A DNA stretch of 59,562 bases from Bacillus luti. Its GTDB lineage: Bacteria; Bacillota; Bacilli; Bacillales; Bacillaceae_G. The position numbers and the translations under genes are program-made. The stretch lies in assembly GCF_001884105.1 (NCBI RefSeq), contig NZ_MACI01000017.1:1-59562 (forward strand), read 5' to 3'. The notes below the pieces were generated by a model. The model had not been told where the DNA came from, did no database searches, and was given only the letters and a program-made list of their open reading frames with translations. This document shows positions 27,209 through 35,097 of the stretch, in pieces (positions within the stretch are counted from its first letter, which is position 1; each line of letters begins with the position of its first letter).

Positions 27209-27900
27209 TGACTGAGGAAATTGAAGTGTTGATAGTAGAAGATGATATTCGGATTGCGGAGATTCATCGCCGCTTTACTGAAAAAATTGAAGGATTTAAA
27301 GTAATTGGAACAGCAACGACTGGGGAGCAGGCAAAAGAATGGCTAGAACTTGTGCAGCCGCAACTTGTTTTATTGGATGTATACTTACCTGATATGCAAG
27401 GGACAGAGCTTGTTACATATATTAGGCATAACTTGCATAACACAGACATTATTATGATTACAGCTGCGTCAGAAACAGATGTCGTACGTCATGCTTTACG
27501 AGGAGGGGTAACAGATTATATCGTAAAGCCACTTATGTTTGATCGATTTAAAACAAGTTTAGAAAATTATCAAAAGAAGATTATACAGTTAAAGAAAACT
27601 GACCAATTATCACCAGAACAAATTGAACATCTCTGGTCTCAAAGAGGGGTGAAAGGTAATCCAATTGAATACGCTCCAAAAGGAATAGATCCTTTAACTT
27701 TAGCAAAAATACAAAAGCATATGTTAACAGTTCATGAAGAAGGTATTACCGCAGAGGTATTAAGCTCGATGGTCGGGGTGAGTCGATCAACAGCGAGGCG
27801 TTATTTAGAGTATTTAATATCTGGAAAGAAAGTACATGCAGAGCTTATATATGGGAGTGTAGGGAGACCGGAGAGAAGGTACTTTCTTGTTTCTTCATAA
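27208..27900 (+). CDS. citT: CitT/DcuR-type response regulator
   Basis: A 230-residue CitB-family regulator. The receiver domain (1-120) has acidic pocket VEDD, phospho-acceptor Asp in LVLLDVYLPD, and Lys in YIVKPL. The C-terminal DNA-binding helix-turn-helix is GITAEVLSSMVGVSRSTARRYLEYL. Its ATG overlaps the kinase stop (ATGA-type junction), implying translational coupling. The likely target is the citrate transporter gene, which converges from the opposite strand 40 bp downstream. Confidence 0.9.
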   Translation: MTEEIEVLIVEDDIRIAEIHRRFTEKIEGFKVIGTATTGEQAKEWLELVQPQLVLLDVYLPDMQGTELVTYIRHNLHNTDIIMITAASETDVVRHALRGGVTDYIVKPLMFDRFKTSLENYQKKIIQLKKTDQLSPEQIEHLWSQRGVKGNPIEYAPKGIDPLTLAKIQKHMLTVHEEGITAEVLSSMVGVSRSTARRYLEYLISGKKVHAELIYGSVGRPERRYFLVSS

Positions 27901-27940
27901 AAAAACAGTAGAGGATTTATTTTCTCTACTGTTTTTTTCT
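27899..27940. terminator. Bidirectional terminator between citT and citM
   Basis: AAAAAACAGTAGAG/CTCTACTGTTTTTT with loop GATTTATTTT. T-runs lie on both strands and serve both convergent genes. Confidence 0.88.
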
Positions 27941-29244
27941 TATATTGGAATAATCCCAATCACAATTCCGGTAATTAACATAACCATCGTCGTTCCAACG
28001 GCCCAAAGTAACGTAAAGCGTTGGTGTTCACCAAAATCAACTTTGGCCATTCCAACTAATAAATAAGTGGATGCGACAAGAGGGCTTAATAAATGAACAG
28101 GTTGACCGAGTAAGGATGCGCGTCCCATTTCAGCTGCACTAATTCCGTAAGTAGCAGCTGCTTTCGTCAAAATAGGTAATACCCCAAAGTAAAATGCATC
28201 ATTGGACATGAAAAATGTGAACGGCATACTCAAAAGAGCTGTAATAAGTGGCAATTGTGGTCCCAGTGCATCTGGTATAAGAGTTACTACACCTTGAGCC
28301 ATTGCATCTACCATTTTTGTTCCAGATAAAATACCTGTGAAAATACCAGCAGCGAATACGAGAGAAACAACCGCTAATACGTTTCCTGCATGAGAAGCAA
28401 TACGTTCTTTCTGTTGCTCTAAGTTTGGATAGTTAATCATAACAGCAATAGCGAAAGCGATTGTAAATAAAACAGGTAACGGCATAACTTCTAGTATGAG
28501 ACACACGAGAAGTGAGGCAGTTAATAAAAAGTTAATCCATAATAGTTTAGGGCGTTTATGTACGGCTGCTTCGACTGTTGCAGCTTGTTCATCTATTGTT
28601 TGCATTTGTTTTAAATACTGTACATCCATAATTCCTAAACGTTTTCTTTCTTTTTTTCCAAGGTAGTAGGCAACGAAAACTACCCAAAGTGCACCAGCAA
28701 TCATTCCTGGAATAAGTGGTGTGAAGAGCTCTGACGCATCAAGTCCAAGTGCGCTCATAACACGAGCGGTTGGTCCACCCCAAGGTGTAAGATTTGTCAC
28801 TCCGGCCCCTAACATAACAACCCCAGCTAATATAAGTGGATTCATTCCGAGACGTTTATACAGCGGGTACATTGCAGAAACAGTAATCATATATGTTGTT
28901 GTTCCGTCACCATCTAATGAAACGATAATAGTAAGAATCGCTGTACCAACAACGATTTTTAAAGGATCACCTTTTACGAACCGTAAGATTTTGCTAATGA
29001 CAGGATCAAATAAACCACTATCAATCATAATTCCAAAATATAAAATAGCGAACATAAGCATAATACCAGTAGGTGCTAATTTTTGAATTCCCTCTAGCAT
29101 CATAGGTCCCATATTGGCATAGAAGCCGCCAATTAATGCAAAAACAATCGGAACTAATATTAATGCTACTAGTGCTGACATACGTTTCGTCATAATTAAA
29201 AACATAAAGACAAATACCATCGCAAATCCAAGTAGAGCTAACAT
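27940..29244 (-). CDS. citM: CitMHS-family metal-citrate transporter
   Basis: A 434-residue integral membrane protein with about 11-12 transmembrane segments. It shows CitMHS hallmarks: MMLEGIQKLAPTGIMLMFAI, VSLDGDGTTTYMIT and NLTPWGGPTARV. The family imports citrate complexed with a divalent metal. Which metal is preferred cannot be read here. ATG 29244 is preceded by GGAGGGGGA. A cre-like site overlaps the 5' region, suggesting carbon catabolite repression together with CitST induction. Confidence 0.9.
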   Translation of the reverse strand: MLALLGFAMVFVFMFLIMTKRMSALVALILVPIVFALIGGFYANMGPMMLEGIQKLAPTGIMLMFAILYFGIMIDSGLFDPVISKILRFVKGDPLKIVVGTAILTIIVSLDGDGTTTYMITVSAMYPLYKRLGMNPLILAGVVMLGAGVTNLTPWGGPTARVMSALGLDASELFTPLIPGMIAGALWVVFVAYYLGKKERKRLGIMDVQYLKQMQTIDEQAATVEAAVHKRPKLLWINFLLTASLLVCLILEVMPLPVLFTIAFAIAVMINYPNLEQQKERIASHAGNVLAVVSLVFAAGIFTGILSGTKMVDAMAQGVVTLIPDALGPQLPLITALLSMPFTFFMSNDAFYFGVLPILTKAAATYGISAAEMGRASLLGQPVHLLSPLVASTYLLVGMAKVDFGEHQRFTLLWAVGTTMVMLITGIVIGIIPI

Positions 29245-29265
29245 ATAATCTCCCCCTCCAAAAAA

Positions 29266-29279
29266 TGATTACGCTTTCA
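29266..29279. promoter_or_regulatory. cre-like site upstream of citM
   Basis: TGATTACGCTTTCA matches 12 of 14 positions of the CcpA site TGWAARCGYTWWCW. It lies 22 nt upstream of the citM start, where it could block transcription. Confidence 0.5.
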
Positions 29280-29499
29280 AAATAAAATAAAAATTCAGAA
29301 AATAGTTTTTTGTTTATCATAGTGCCATCTATCCAAATGGTAAATAATTTGAAAAATAACACCATTAGAAGCATAATTTTTATTTTGGTCATTTTGTTCA
29401 CGAAGGTAATTTTGAATTTTTAAAAATATAATTTACTACTTACAAGAATGATAGAATAAGGTGAAAATAGTGATGTGCGAAGTAGGGAGTAGATTTTAA

Positions 29500-29754
29500 A
29501 TGGAAACGAGAATAGAAGAAATTTATAGTTCTTATGAAGGAAAAATAGAAGAGATTTTTGTTAATGAATCTTCTTACGTATATGAGTGGGAAAAATTAAT
29601 GATGATCCGAAAAAATAACGGTGAGCTTGAAAAGGTTGCGGTCGGTATTAGTGGAAATATAAGATTAGTAAATGTAGAAATTGGACAGGAAATTAATGGA
29701 GATACATTGTTAGTTAAGTTAGAAGATGATTTATTAATTACAGGTTGTGAATGA
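29500..29754 (+). CDS. Small biotinyl/lipoyl-like domain protein lacking the lysine motif
   Basis: An 84-residue protein whose pattern follows the barrel-sandwich hybrid fold: GKIEEIFVNESSYVYEWEKLMMI, then ISGNIRLVNVEIGQEINGDTLLVKLE. The usual modification motif (AMKM or DK) in the hairpin is replaced by AVGISGN, so it probably cannot be biotinylated or lipoylated. A scaffold or regulatory role is possible, but function is unknown. GTAGGGAGTAG precedes ATG 29500. Monocistronic, divergent from citM. Confidence 0.65.
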   Translation: METRIEEIYSSYEGKIEEIFVNESSYVYEWEKLMMIRKNNGELEKVAVGISGNIRLVNVEIGQEINGDTLLVKLEDDLLITGCE

Positions 29755-29758
29755 TGAG

Positions 29759-29789
29759 AGATGTGTAGACATGGCTACACATCTTTTTT
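29759..29789 (+). terminator. Terminator
   Basis: GATGTGTAG/CTACACATC followed by T6. Confidence 0.88.
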
Positions 29790-29885
29790 GTTCCATATAT
29801 TACAAAAGGCACATTGTTTTTTCACAAATCACACACAAGTTTTTGATATGCTCCTTGTAGAAGATAGGGTTAGGGAGGAAATGAA

Positions 29886-30389
29886 ATGCGAACAAAGTAT
29901 GTGATGCTTGCTATATGTTTATTCTTTGTCTTTACAATTGTAGGGTGTGGTAAGAAACAAGCAGAGGCTGTGGCAATTGATGAGAAACATGATAAGTGTG
30001 ATATTTGCCAGATTGGGGTAATGGATAATCAATTTGCAACAGAAATTATTTTAGAAAATGGAAAAGCATTAAAATTTGATGATATCGGTTGTATGTATAA
30101 ATGGATGGAGATTAATCCAGGTGAAAAGACGAAAGAAAAATTTGTTCGAGATTATGATTCGAAAGAGTGGATTTCATTAGAAGATGCGACTTACGTATAT
30201 GATAAAACAATAACGACACCGATGGCTTATAATGTTATTTCATTTGAAAATAAAAGGGATGCAGAAAGCTTTGTGTCTAACTATAAAGGGAAAGTTCTTT
30301 CGTATAAAGAGCTAGCTGAGCATAAATGGGAAATGAATAAAGAGATGATGGGGAACCCGAAAAAGGGAAATCACGGTGGGCATCATTAA
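29886..30389 (+). CDS. NosL-like lipoprotein
   Basis: A 167-residue lipoprotein. The signal peptide ends in lipobox TIVGC (Cys21). The mature part has a CDIC motif, the segment KALKFDDIGCMYKWM, an ITTPMAYNV segment, and a Met/His-rich C-terminus (EMMGNPKKGNHGGHH). This fits the NosL family, whose founding member binds Cu(I) for nitrous-oxide reductase. No nos genes are nearby, so a more general copper-handling role outside the membrane is inferred. AGGGAGGAAATG precedes the start. Monocistronic. Confidence 0.82.
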   Translation: MRTKYVMLAICLFFVFTIVGCGKKQAEAVAIDEKHDKCDICQIGVMDNQFATEIILENGKALKFDDIGCMYKWMEINPGEKTKEKFVRDYDSKEWISLEDATYVYDKTITTPMAYNVISFENKRDAESFVSNYKGKVLSYKELAEHKWEMNKEMMGNPKKGNHGGHH

Positions 30390-30390
30390 T

Positions 30391-30430
30391 AATAGAAAAA
30401 GGCAACTACATAAGTTGCCTTTTTCTATTA
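30391..30430. terminator. Terminator after NosL-like gene
   Basis: 17-bp stem AATAGAAAAAGGCAACT and its complement, with a T-run inside the 3' arm. Confidence 0.85.
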
Positions 30431-30473
30431 TTACTCAGGTGCAAATATAGAAAAGGTGTAAAATTTTTTGAAG

Positions 30474-30671
30474 AACGGTTACAATGGAATATAGTAACCT
30501 AAAGCAATCATTTACCCACTTTTTAGAAATGTATACAAATGCGGCAAAAACGTGCTAAACTAATTGCTTCATAATGTTAATGATGAGGCCACCTGGCGTA
30601 TCATTCCAATAGGTTGAGAAACATGGTATAAGTTTAAGATAATCCGATTCAAGAAGGAATATAAAGGGCTT
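30474..30671 (+). other. Intergenic leader region
   Basis: About 200 bp with an inverted repeat GGTTAC/GTAACC (30478-30499). No long frame was found. It precedes a possible leader peptide and the ankyrin lipoprotein. I recognise no riboswitch class. Confidence 0.25.
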
Positions 30672-30743
30672 ATGGATAAATGTACTCAAGAAGAGTTATT
30701 GTATGTGATGGAGGAATGGTTAAGAAAACATTATCTTTCATAG
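30672..30743 (+). CDS. Possible 23-aa leader peptide
   Basis: A 23-codon frame starting at ATG 30672 with AAAGGG about 6 nt upstream. It has a charged, helical, Trp-containing composition (EELLYVMEEWLRKHY). Its TAG stop lies within the AGGAG ribosome site of the ankyrin lipoprotein (TAGGAG), an arrangement that would couple translation of the two. Conservation is not visible from one sequence, so this may be chance. Confidence 0.3.
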   Translation: MDKCTQEELLYVMEEWLRKHYLS

Positions 30744-30754
30744 GAGCTGTAATT

Positions 30755-31552
30755 GTGAGAAAACAAAAAATTTTATTATGCATGTTATTAGGACTTTTAA
30801 TGACGGTAGTGGCTTGCGATAAGCAAGAAGAACCAGAATCAAAACCGGTTCATGTGAAAAACGAAAAGAAAAAAGAAAAGCATAAAGAACAAGAAGAAGT
30901 TAAAGAAGAAAAAAGTATAAATTTAATGGACAAACAGTTGTTACTTTCTGCGACTCTTGGAGACACAGAAACAGCTATGAAGCTGATTCAGGACGGAGCC
31001 AATATCAATGTGGAAGGTGACAACGGAGAAACACCTATCCTTGCAGCAACGTATCAAAATCATGTAGAGACAGTCAAAGCATTAATTGAGGCCGGCGCTA
31101 ATATTGAAGTCAAAGATGAGAAAAAAAGCAATCCATTTCTTTATGCGAGTAGAGAAGGATATACGGATATTGTAAAGCTATTAATTGCTGCAGGAGTTAA
31201 TACGAAAGAAACGACTAGGTCAGGTGGAACTGCACTCATTTCTGCATCTGAGCGTGGTCATGTAGAAGTTGTTAAAGAATTATTAGACCATACAGATATT
31301 GATGTGAATTATAAAAATGACCGTGGTGGAACAGCTTTAGTAGAAGCAATTGTATTAGGAAATGGTAGTGAAAGTCATAAGAAAGTAATTCAAATGCTTA
31401 TTGAGCATGGTGCAGATGTAAATATGGCTAATAAGGAAAATATTACGCCGCTGCAGTATGCTGAAAAAAGAGGTTTTAAAGATATTGCAAATATGTTGAG
31501 GGTGGCTGGAGCGAATGAAGTAGTACAGCCACAACCACAGCCGGTGGAATAA
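30755..31552 (+). CDS. Ankyrin-repeat lipoprotein
   Basis: A 265-residue lipoprotein starting at GTG 30755 with AGGAG 8 nt upstream. The signal peptide ends in lipobox VVAC (VVACDKQEE), then a Lys/Glu-rich linker (about 22-55). About six ankyrin repeats follow (about 60-255), each with the GxTxLxxAxxxGHxxxVxxLLxxGA pattern, for example GETPILAATYQNHVETVKAL. It is exposed outside the membrane and probably protein-binding. A longer in-frame start at 30680 would bury the signal sequence and is rejected. Confidence 0.88.
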   Translation: MRKQKILLCMLLGLLMTVVACDKQEEPESKPVHVKNEKKKEKHKEQEEVKEEKSINLMDKQLLLSATLGDTETAMKLIQDGANINVEGDNGETPILAATYQNHVETVKALIEAGANIEVKDEKKSNPFLYASREGYTDIVKLLIAAGVNTKETTRSGGTALISASERGHVEVVKELLDHTDIDVNYKNDRGGTALVEAIVLGNGSESHKKVIQMLIEHGADVNMANKENITPLQYAEKRGFKDIANMLRVAGANEVVQPQPQPVE

Positions 31553-31554
31553 CA

Positions 31555-31593
31555 AAAAGAAAGCCGTATCCTTTTAAGGATACGGCTTTCTTT
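31555..31593. terminator. Bidirectional terminator
   Basis: 18-bp stem AAAGAAAGCCGTATCCTT with complement. It can serve both the ankyrin gene and the minus-strand micro-ORF at 31679-31762. Confidence 0.85.
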
Positions 31594-31678
31594 ACAGGGA
31601 GATAAGGGATCAAAGAAATGATGAACTCTTATCTCTTTTATATGAGTAAAGGGTCTAGAACGAATATTGTCCTTTTCA

Positions 31679-31762
31679 TTATTTATTTAACTCCATTGCA
31701 ACTTGTTTACCATTTACGAAAACCTCTGCTACCGCTACTACAACTTCCATCACTTTTTTCAT
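31679..31762 (-). CDS. Micro-peptide (27 aa), paralogue 1
   Basis: A 27-codon frame starting at ATG 31762 with AGGAGAGA 5 nt upstream and ending at TAA. The peptide starts MKKVMEVVVAVAEVFVNG and ends KQVAMELNK: a Val-rich, possibly amphipathic or membrane-active helix with basic ends. A near-identical frame exists at 42114-42197, and differences between them are mostly synonymous or conservative (for example V/I), which argues for real coding. Promoter copy B precedes it. No known family recognised. Confidence 0.75.
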   Translation of the reverse strand: MKKVMEVVVAVAEVFVNGKQVAMELNK

Positions 31763-31802
31763 ATCTCATCTCTCCTTGTTTTTTGTTTCATTTCTTACTT
31801 TC

Positions 31803-31866
31803 AGTATAAGGAAATGGAGTGATTGCAACCATCGAATTGGATGACAAGAGACTTACATTGTTGTAA
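31803..31866 (-). promoter_or_regulatory. Regulon promoter copy B
   Basis: On the minus strand: TTACAACAATGTAA (31866-31853), GTCA at +8, TCGAT at +18, TATACT (31808-31803) at +45. AAAGTAAGA follows the -10 box. The spacing is identical to copies A, C and D. Confidence 0.8.
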
Positions 31867-31974
31867 GGATAATCATTTTATTTCTAATAAATATGATTTC
31901 GGATTTGAGTTCAGAAATTTCTGCCGTTTTGAACTATAATTAGAAAGAGAGTGGCTTAGAAAGAAGGGGATAAT

Positions 31975-32679
31975 ATGAAAAGAATTCTGGTTATTAGTGA
32001 TATTCATGGAGAAATAGAAAAGTTCGAACAGTTATTGGAAGAAGCTCAATACGATGCAAAACAGGATCAACTAATTTTATTAGGGGATTATGTAGATCGT
32101 GGTACAAATGCGCGTGCAGTAATTGAAAAGGTAAAAGAGTTAAAAGAAGAAGGAGCCTTCGTTCTAAAGGGAAATCATGAAGATATGATGATTAAAGCGT
32201 TAACGACTGATGAGGAACGCTCATGGAACCATTGGGTAAAAAGGAATGGTGGAGATAAGACTTTATACAGCTATGGATTTGTAGAAGAAGATATTGTAGT
32301 TAATGAGGAAGACTTCCAAAAACCGATTTTACAATCGCATGTTTTAGAAGAACATGTAAAGTTTATTCAAGAATTAAATCATTACATTGAAACAGAAGAG
32401 TATATATTTGTACATGCTGGTGTTGAGCCATTGAAACGAGTTTCTGAATGTGAACCATATACGTTAATGTGGATCCGTAATGAGTTTCATAATGGATATA
32501 GCGGTGAAAAGGTTGTTGTATTTGGTCATACGGAAACAAAAACGTTTCATGGAAATGATAATTGTAATGTGTATTTTGGAAATAACCGTATTATAGGAAT
32601 TGATGGTGGTGCTGTATATGGTGGCCAGCTAAATTGCTTAGAATTGCCGAGTAAAAAGGTGTACGTAGTAAAAAGTTGA
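31975..32679 (+). CDS. Calcineurin-like serine/threonine phosphatase family protein
   Basis: A 234-residue metallophosphoesterase with the complete PPP-family signature: SDIHG (metal 1), GDYVDRG, GNHED, then the later His residues in FVHAGVEP and FGHTET. It resembles the PrpA/ApaH-like bacterial phosphatases that act on phosphoproteins or dinucleoside polyphosphates; the substrate is uncertain. There is no signal peptide. AGAAGGGGATA precedes ATG 31975. Monocistronic. Confidence 0.88.
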   Translation: MKRILVISDIHGEIEKFEQLLEEAQYDAKQDQLILLGDYVDRGTNARAVIEKVKELKEEGAFVLKGNHEDMMIKALTTDEERSWNHWVKRNGGDKTLYSYGFVEEDIVVNEEDFQKPILQSHVLEEHVKFIQELNHYIETEEYIFVHAGVEPLKRVSECEPYTLMWIRNEFHNGYSGEKVVVFGHTETKTFHGNDNCNVYFGNNRIIGIDGGAVYGGQLNCLELPSKKVYVVKS

Positions 32680-32716
32680 AAGAGATAAGGAGAATCTTAT
32701 TTCTTTCAACTTTTTA
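32671..32716 (+). terminator. Terminator after phosphatase gene
   Basis: AAAAGTTGAAAGAGATAAG with imperfect complement CTTATTTCTTTCAACTTTT; the T-run is in the arm. Confidence 0.8.
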
Positions 32717-32874
32717 TTAAGCAAAATTTAAGGAAGAGCTTTTATAATAAGTTTTTCAAATTTTATATCGAGAAAAACGTTAGAAGGAAATGGTTAAAAA
32801 TAGAATTACATTCTGTTTTTATGAAAGAAATGTGATCATAAATAGAATCGAATGATATGGTGGAAGGTGAGAAT

Positions 32875-33546
32875 ATGCGCTTACTTGTAGTAGAAGATAA
32901 TGCCTCGTTATTAGAGTCTATCGTACAAATTTTACGTGATGAATTTGAAGTGGATACAGCGTTAAATGGAGAAGACGGGTTGTTTTTAGCACTGCAAAAC
33001 ATATATGATGCAATTTTGCTTGATGTAATGATGCCAGAAATGGACGGATTTGAAGTGATTCAAAAAATACGTAATGAAAAGATTGAAACGCCAGTCCTGT
33101 TTTTGACAGCGAGAGATTCTTTAGAAGATCGAGTGAAAGGATTGGATTTTGGTGGAGACGATTATATCGTTAAGCCGTTTCAAGCTCCAGAATTAAAGGC
33201 GAGAATTCGCGCTTTGTTGCGCAGAAGTGGTAGTTTAACAACAAAGCAGACCATTCGCTATAAAGGAATTGAATTGTTCGGAAAAGATAAAGACGTTCAA
33301 GTAGATGGACAAGGTATTAAACTGACATTAAAACAATATGAGCTTCTAGAGTATCTTGTTCAAAATAGCGGAAAGATTTTAATGCGTGAACAAATTTTTG
33401 ATCGTGTTTGGGGATTTGATTCAGATACGACAGTAGCCATCGTAGAAGTGTATGTTCATCACTTACGTAAAAAATTAGAGCCATTCGGTTATCAGAAAGA
33501 TATTCAAACTGTTCGTGGTATTGGATATATATTAAAAGAACAATGA
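32875..33546 (+). CDS. OmpR-family response regulator
   Basis: A 223-residue regulator. The receiver (1-118) has VEDN, phospho-acceptor Asp in AILLDVMMPEMDG, Thr in FLTAR and Lys in YIVKPF. The C-terminal winged helix has LTLKQYELLEYLVQNSG and VEVYVHHLRKKL ... RGIGYIL. It is cytoplasmic and regulates transcription in response to the cognate kinase, whose gene overlaps its 3' end. ATG 32875 follows AAGGTGAG. Signal and targets are unknown; downstream candidates are the secreted repeat protein and the C39-like peptidase. Confidence 0.93.
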   Translation: MRLLVVEDNASLLESIVQILRDEFEVDTALNGEDGLFLALQNIYDAILLDVMMPEMDGFEVIQKIRNEKIETPVLFLTARDSLEDRVKGLDFGGDDYIVKPFQAPELKARIRALLRRSGSLTTKQTIRYKGIELFGKDKDVQVDGQGIKLTLKQYELLEYLVQNSGKILMREQIFDRVWGFDSDTTVAIVEVYVHHLRKKLEPFGYQKDIQTVRGIGYILKEQ

Positions 33547-34793
33547 AAAAGGGGAGTATGTTTGAAAAAACACGTATTCGTCTAACTATATTAAATTCGT
33601 TAGTGTTTATCATATTAATAGGCGTATTAGGTAGTATTATTTATTCGTACACATATAAGCGTATTTATAATGAAGTGGATGCATCCATAGAAAAAATGGT
33701 TCAGCATAGAGAGATTTTAGACGGTAAAAAACCGCCTAAAAAATTTAGGGGATATCTTCAAATTGGAGATCCAAGGATAATGAAGTTAACTTGGAGTGGA
33801 AAAACTGTGGAGATAGGTATCGAAAATCCAAAATTCCGTCTTATGTTTGAAGAAAACTTAGAAAAGTTTTCTCCAAAAAAGTTAGGGACTTTGCAAGATA
33901 TTGAAGTGCAAGGACTATATTTTAGAACATATGCTTTTCAAGAAAATGGAAAAACGATTCAAATTGTACGCGATATAACAGCTGAGGAAGAGATGCTAAA
34001 TACTTTATTTTTAATTCTTGTTATCGGCTGTAGCATAGGAAGTTTATGTGCAATAGGTATTGGATTCTTTCTAGCTGGCAGAGCGCTCGTACCTATTCAA
34101 AATTCATGGGAGAAGCAGCAGCAATTCGTTTCTGATGCATCGCATGAATTAAGGACACCGCTTGCGGTTATTCAATCAAAAACAGATGTATTATTCCAGT
34201 CTCCATCCGCTACGATAGAAGAAAAAGCGATGGATATCTCTACAATTTCAAAGGAATGTAGGCGGTTATCGAAATTAGTTAGCAATTTATTATTGTTAGC
34301 ACGCTCAGATTCTAATCAGATTGAGATGGATAAGAAAACATTTGGACTGGATAAATTGTTAGAAGAAATCGTAGAGCCATATAAAGAAATTGCTTCTTAT
34401 CAAGAAAAAGAGATGATATTAAAAGTAGAACGTGACATATCGTTTATGGGAGATAGAGAGAGGATTCATCAAATGATGGTTATATTGCTAGATAATGCGA
34501 TGAAGTATACAAATGAAGGCGGGCATATTCAAATTGATTGCACACAAACGAGCGGTTCAATTCGTATACAGGTCAAGGATGATGGGATAGGAGTGAAAGA
34601 AGATGATATTCCGAAACTATTTGATCGTTTTTATCAGGGGGATAAAGCAAGAAGTAAGTCAGAAGGAGCTGGATTAGGTCTTTCAATTGCAAATTGGATT
34701 GTCGAAAAGCATTATGGAAAAATATCAGTAGAGAGCAAATGGGGAGAGGGCACTTGTTTTGAAGTAATTCTACCTAAAAATCAAAAAATATAA
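33543..34793 (+). CDS. Two-component sensor histidine kinase
   Basis: A 416-residue kinase. Transmembrane segments at about 15-37 and 150-178 flank an extracellular region of about 110 residues. A HAMP-like linker precedes the His-box SDASHELRTPLAVIQ and catalytic domain boxes LDNAMKYT, DDGIGV, and GAGLGLSI. It overlaps the regulator stop by 4 nt. ATG 33558 is a possible alternative start with AAGGGGAG just upstream. The sensor region has no fold I recognise. Confidence 0.92.
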   Translation: MKKGSMFEKTRIRLTILNSLVFIILIGVLGSIIYSYTYKRIYNEVDASIEKMVQHREILDGKKPPKKFRGYLQIGDPRIMKLTWSGKTVEIGIENPKFRLMFEENLEKFSPKKLGTLQDIEVQGLYFRTYAFQENGKTIQIVRDITAEEEMLNTLFLILVIGCSIGSLCAIGIGFFLAGRALVPIQNSWEKQQQFVSDASHELRTPLAVIQSKTDVLFQSPSATIEEKAMDISTISKECRRLSKLVSNLLLLARSDSNQIEMDKKTFGLDKLLEEIVEPYKEIASYQEKEMILKVERDISFMGDRERIHQMMVILLDNAMKYTNEGGHIQIDCTQTSGSIRIQVKDDGIGVKEDDIPKLFDRFYQGDKARSKSEGAGLGLSIANWIVEKHYGKISVESKWGEGTCFEVILPKNQKI

Positions 34794-34797
34794 GTGA

Positions 34798-34834
34798 GAA
34801 GACGACCTTGTTGTTACAAGATCGTCTTTTTTTA
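34798..34834 (+). terminator. Terminator after sensor kinase
   Basis: AAGACGACCTTG/CAAGATCGTCTT with one mismatch, then T5. Confidence 0.87.
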
Positions 34835-34967
34835 AGGGAAAGTTAAGGAACTGTTTATATCATGTATTGTATAAGGAAAGCTTGATACATGAAGAAGCAA
34901 TTATAGAGGGTTTTATCGATCATAATGTTATCTCAAGCAGCGGTGAGATGTATGTATAATATTAAAA

Positions 34968-35066
34968 AAATTATCCCGCTATTTGTGGGCAGTAAAACTC
35001 CCACCTTAAAACTCAGCCGAAGATGAATCTTCACATTGAGTATAGTTTCACTTTATGGGAATGATG
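34968..35066. repeat. Possible short interspersed repeat
   Basis: A GC-richer island with CCCGC/GTGGG and CCCAC elements (CTATTTGTGGGCAGTAAAAC) ending in GAGTATAGTTTCACTTTATG. A partly similar element (GTGGGATG..CCCCAC then GAGTAAAGTTTCACTTTACA) lies at 50870-50907. It resembles small structured repeats common between B. cereus-group genes, but I cannot confirm this from one window. Confidence 0.35.
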
Positions 35067-35097
35067 GAAAAGACAGTGAAAGAGGGAGGAAGTAAAT

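Noticed and set aside
31618-31809. 63-codon plus-strand frame
   Set aside because: It is antisense to the 27-aa micro-gene, its leader and promoter B, and has no good ribosome site.
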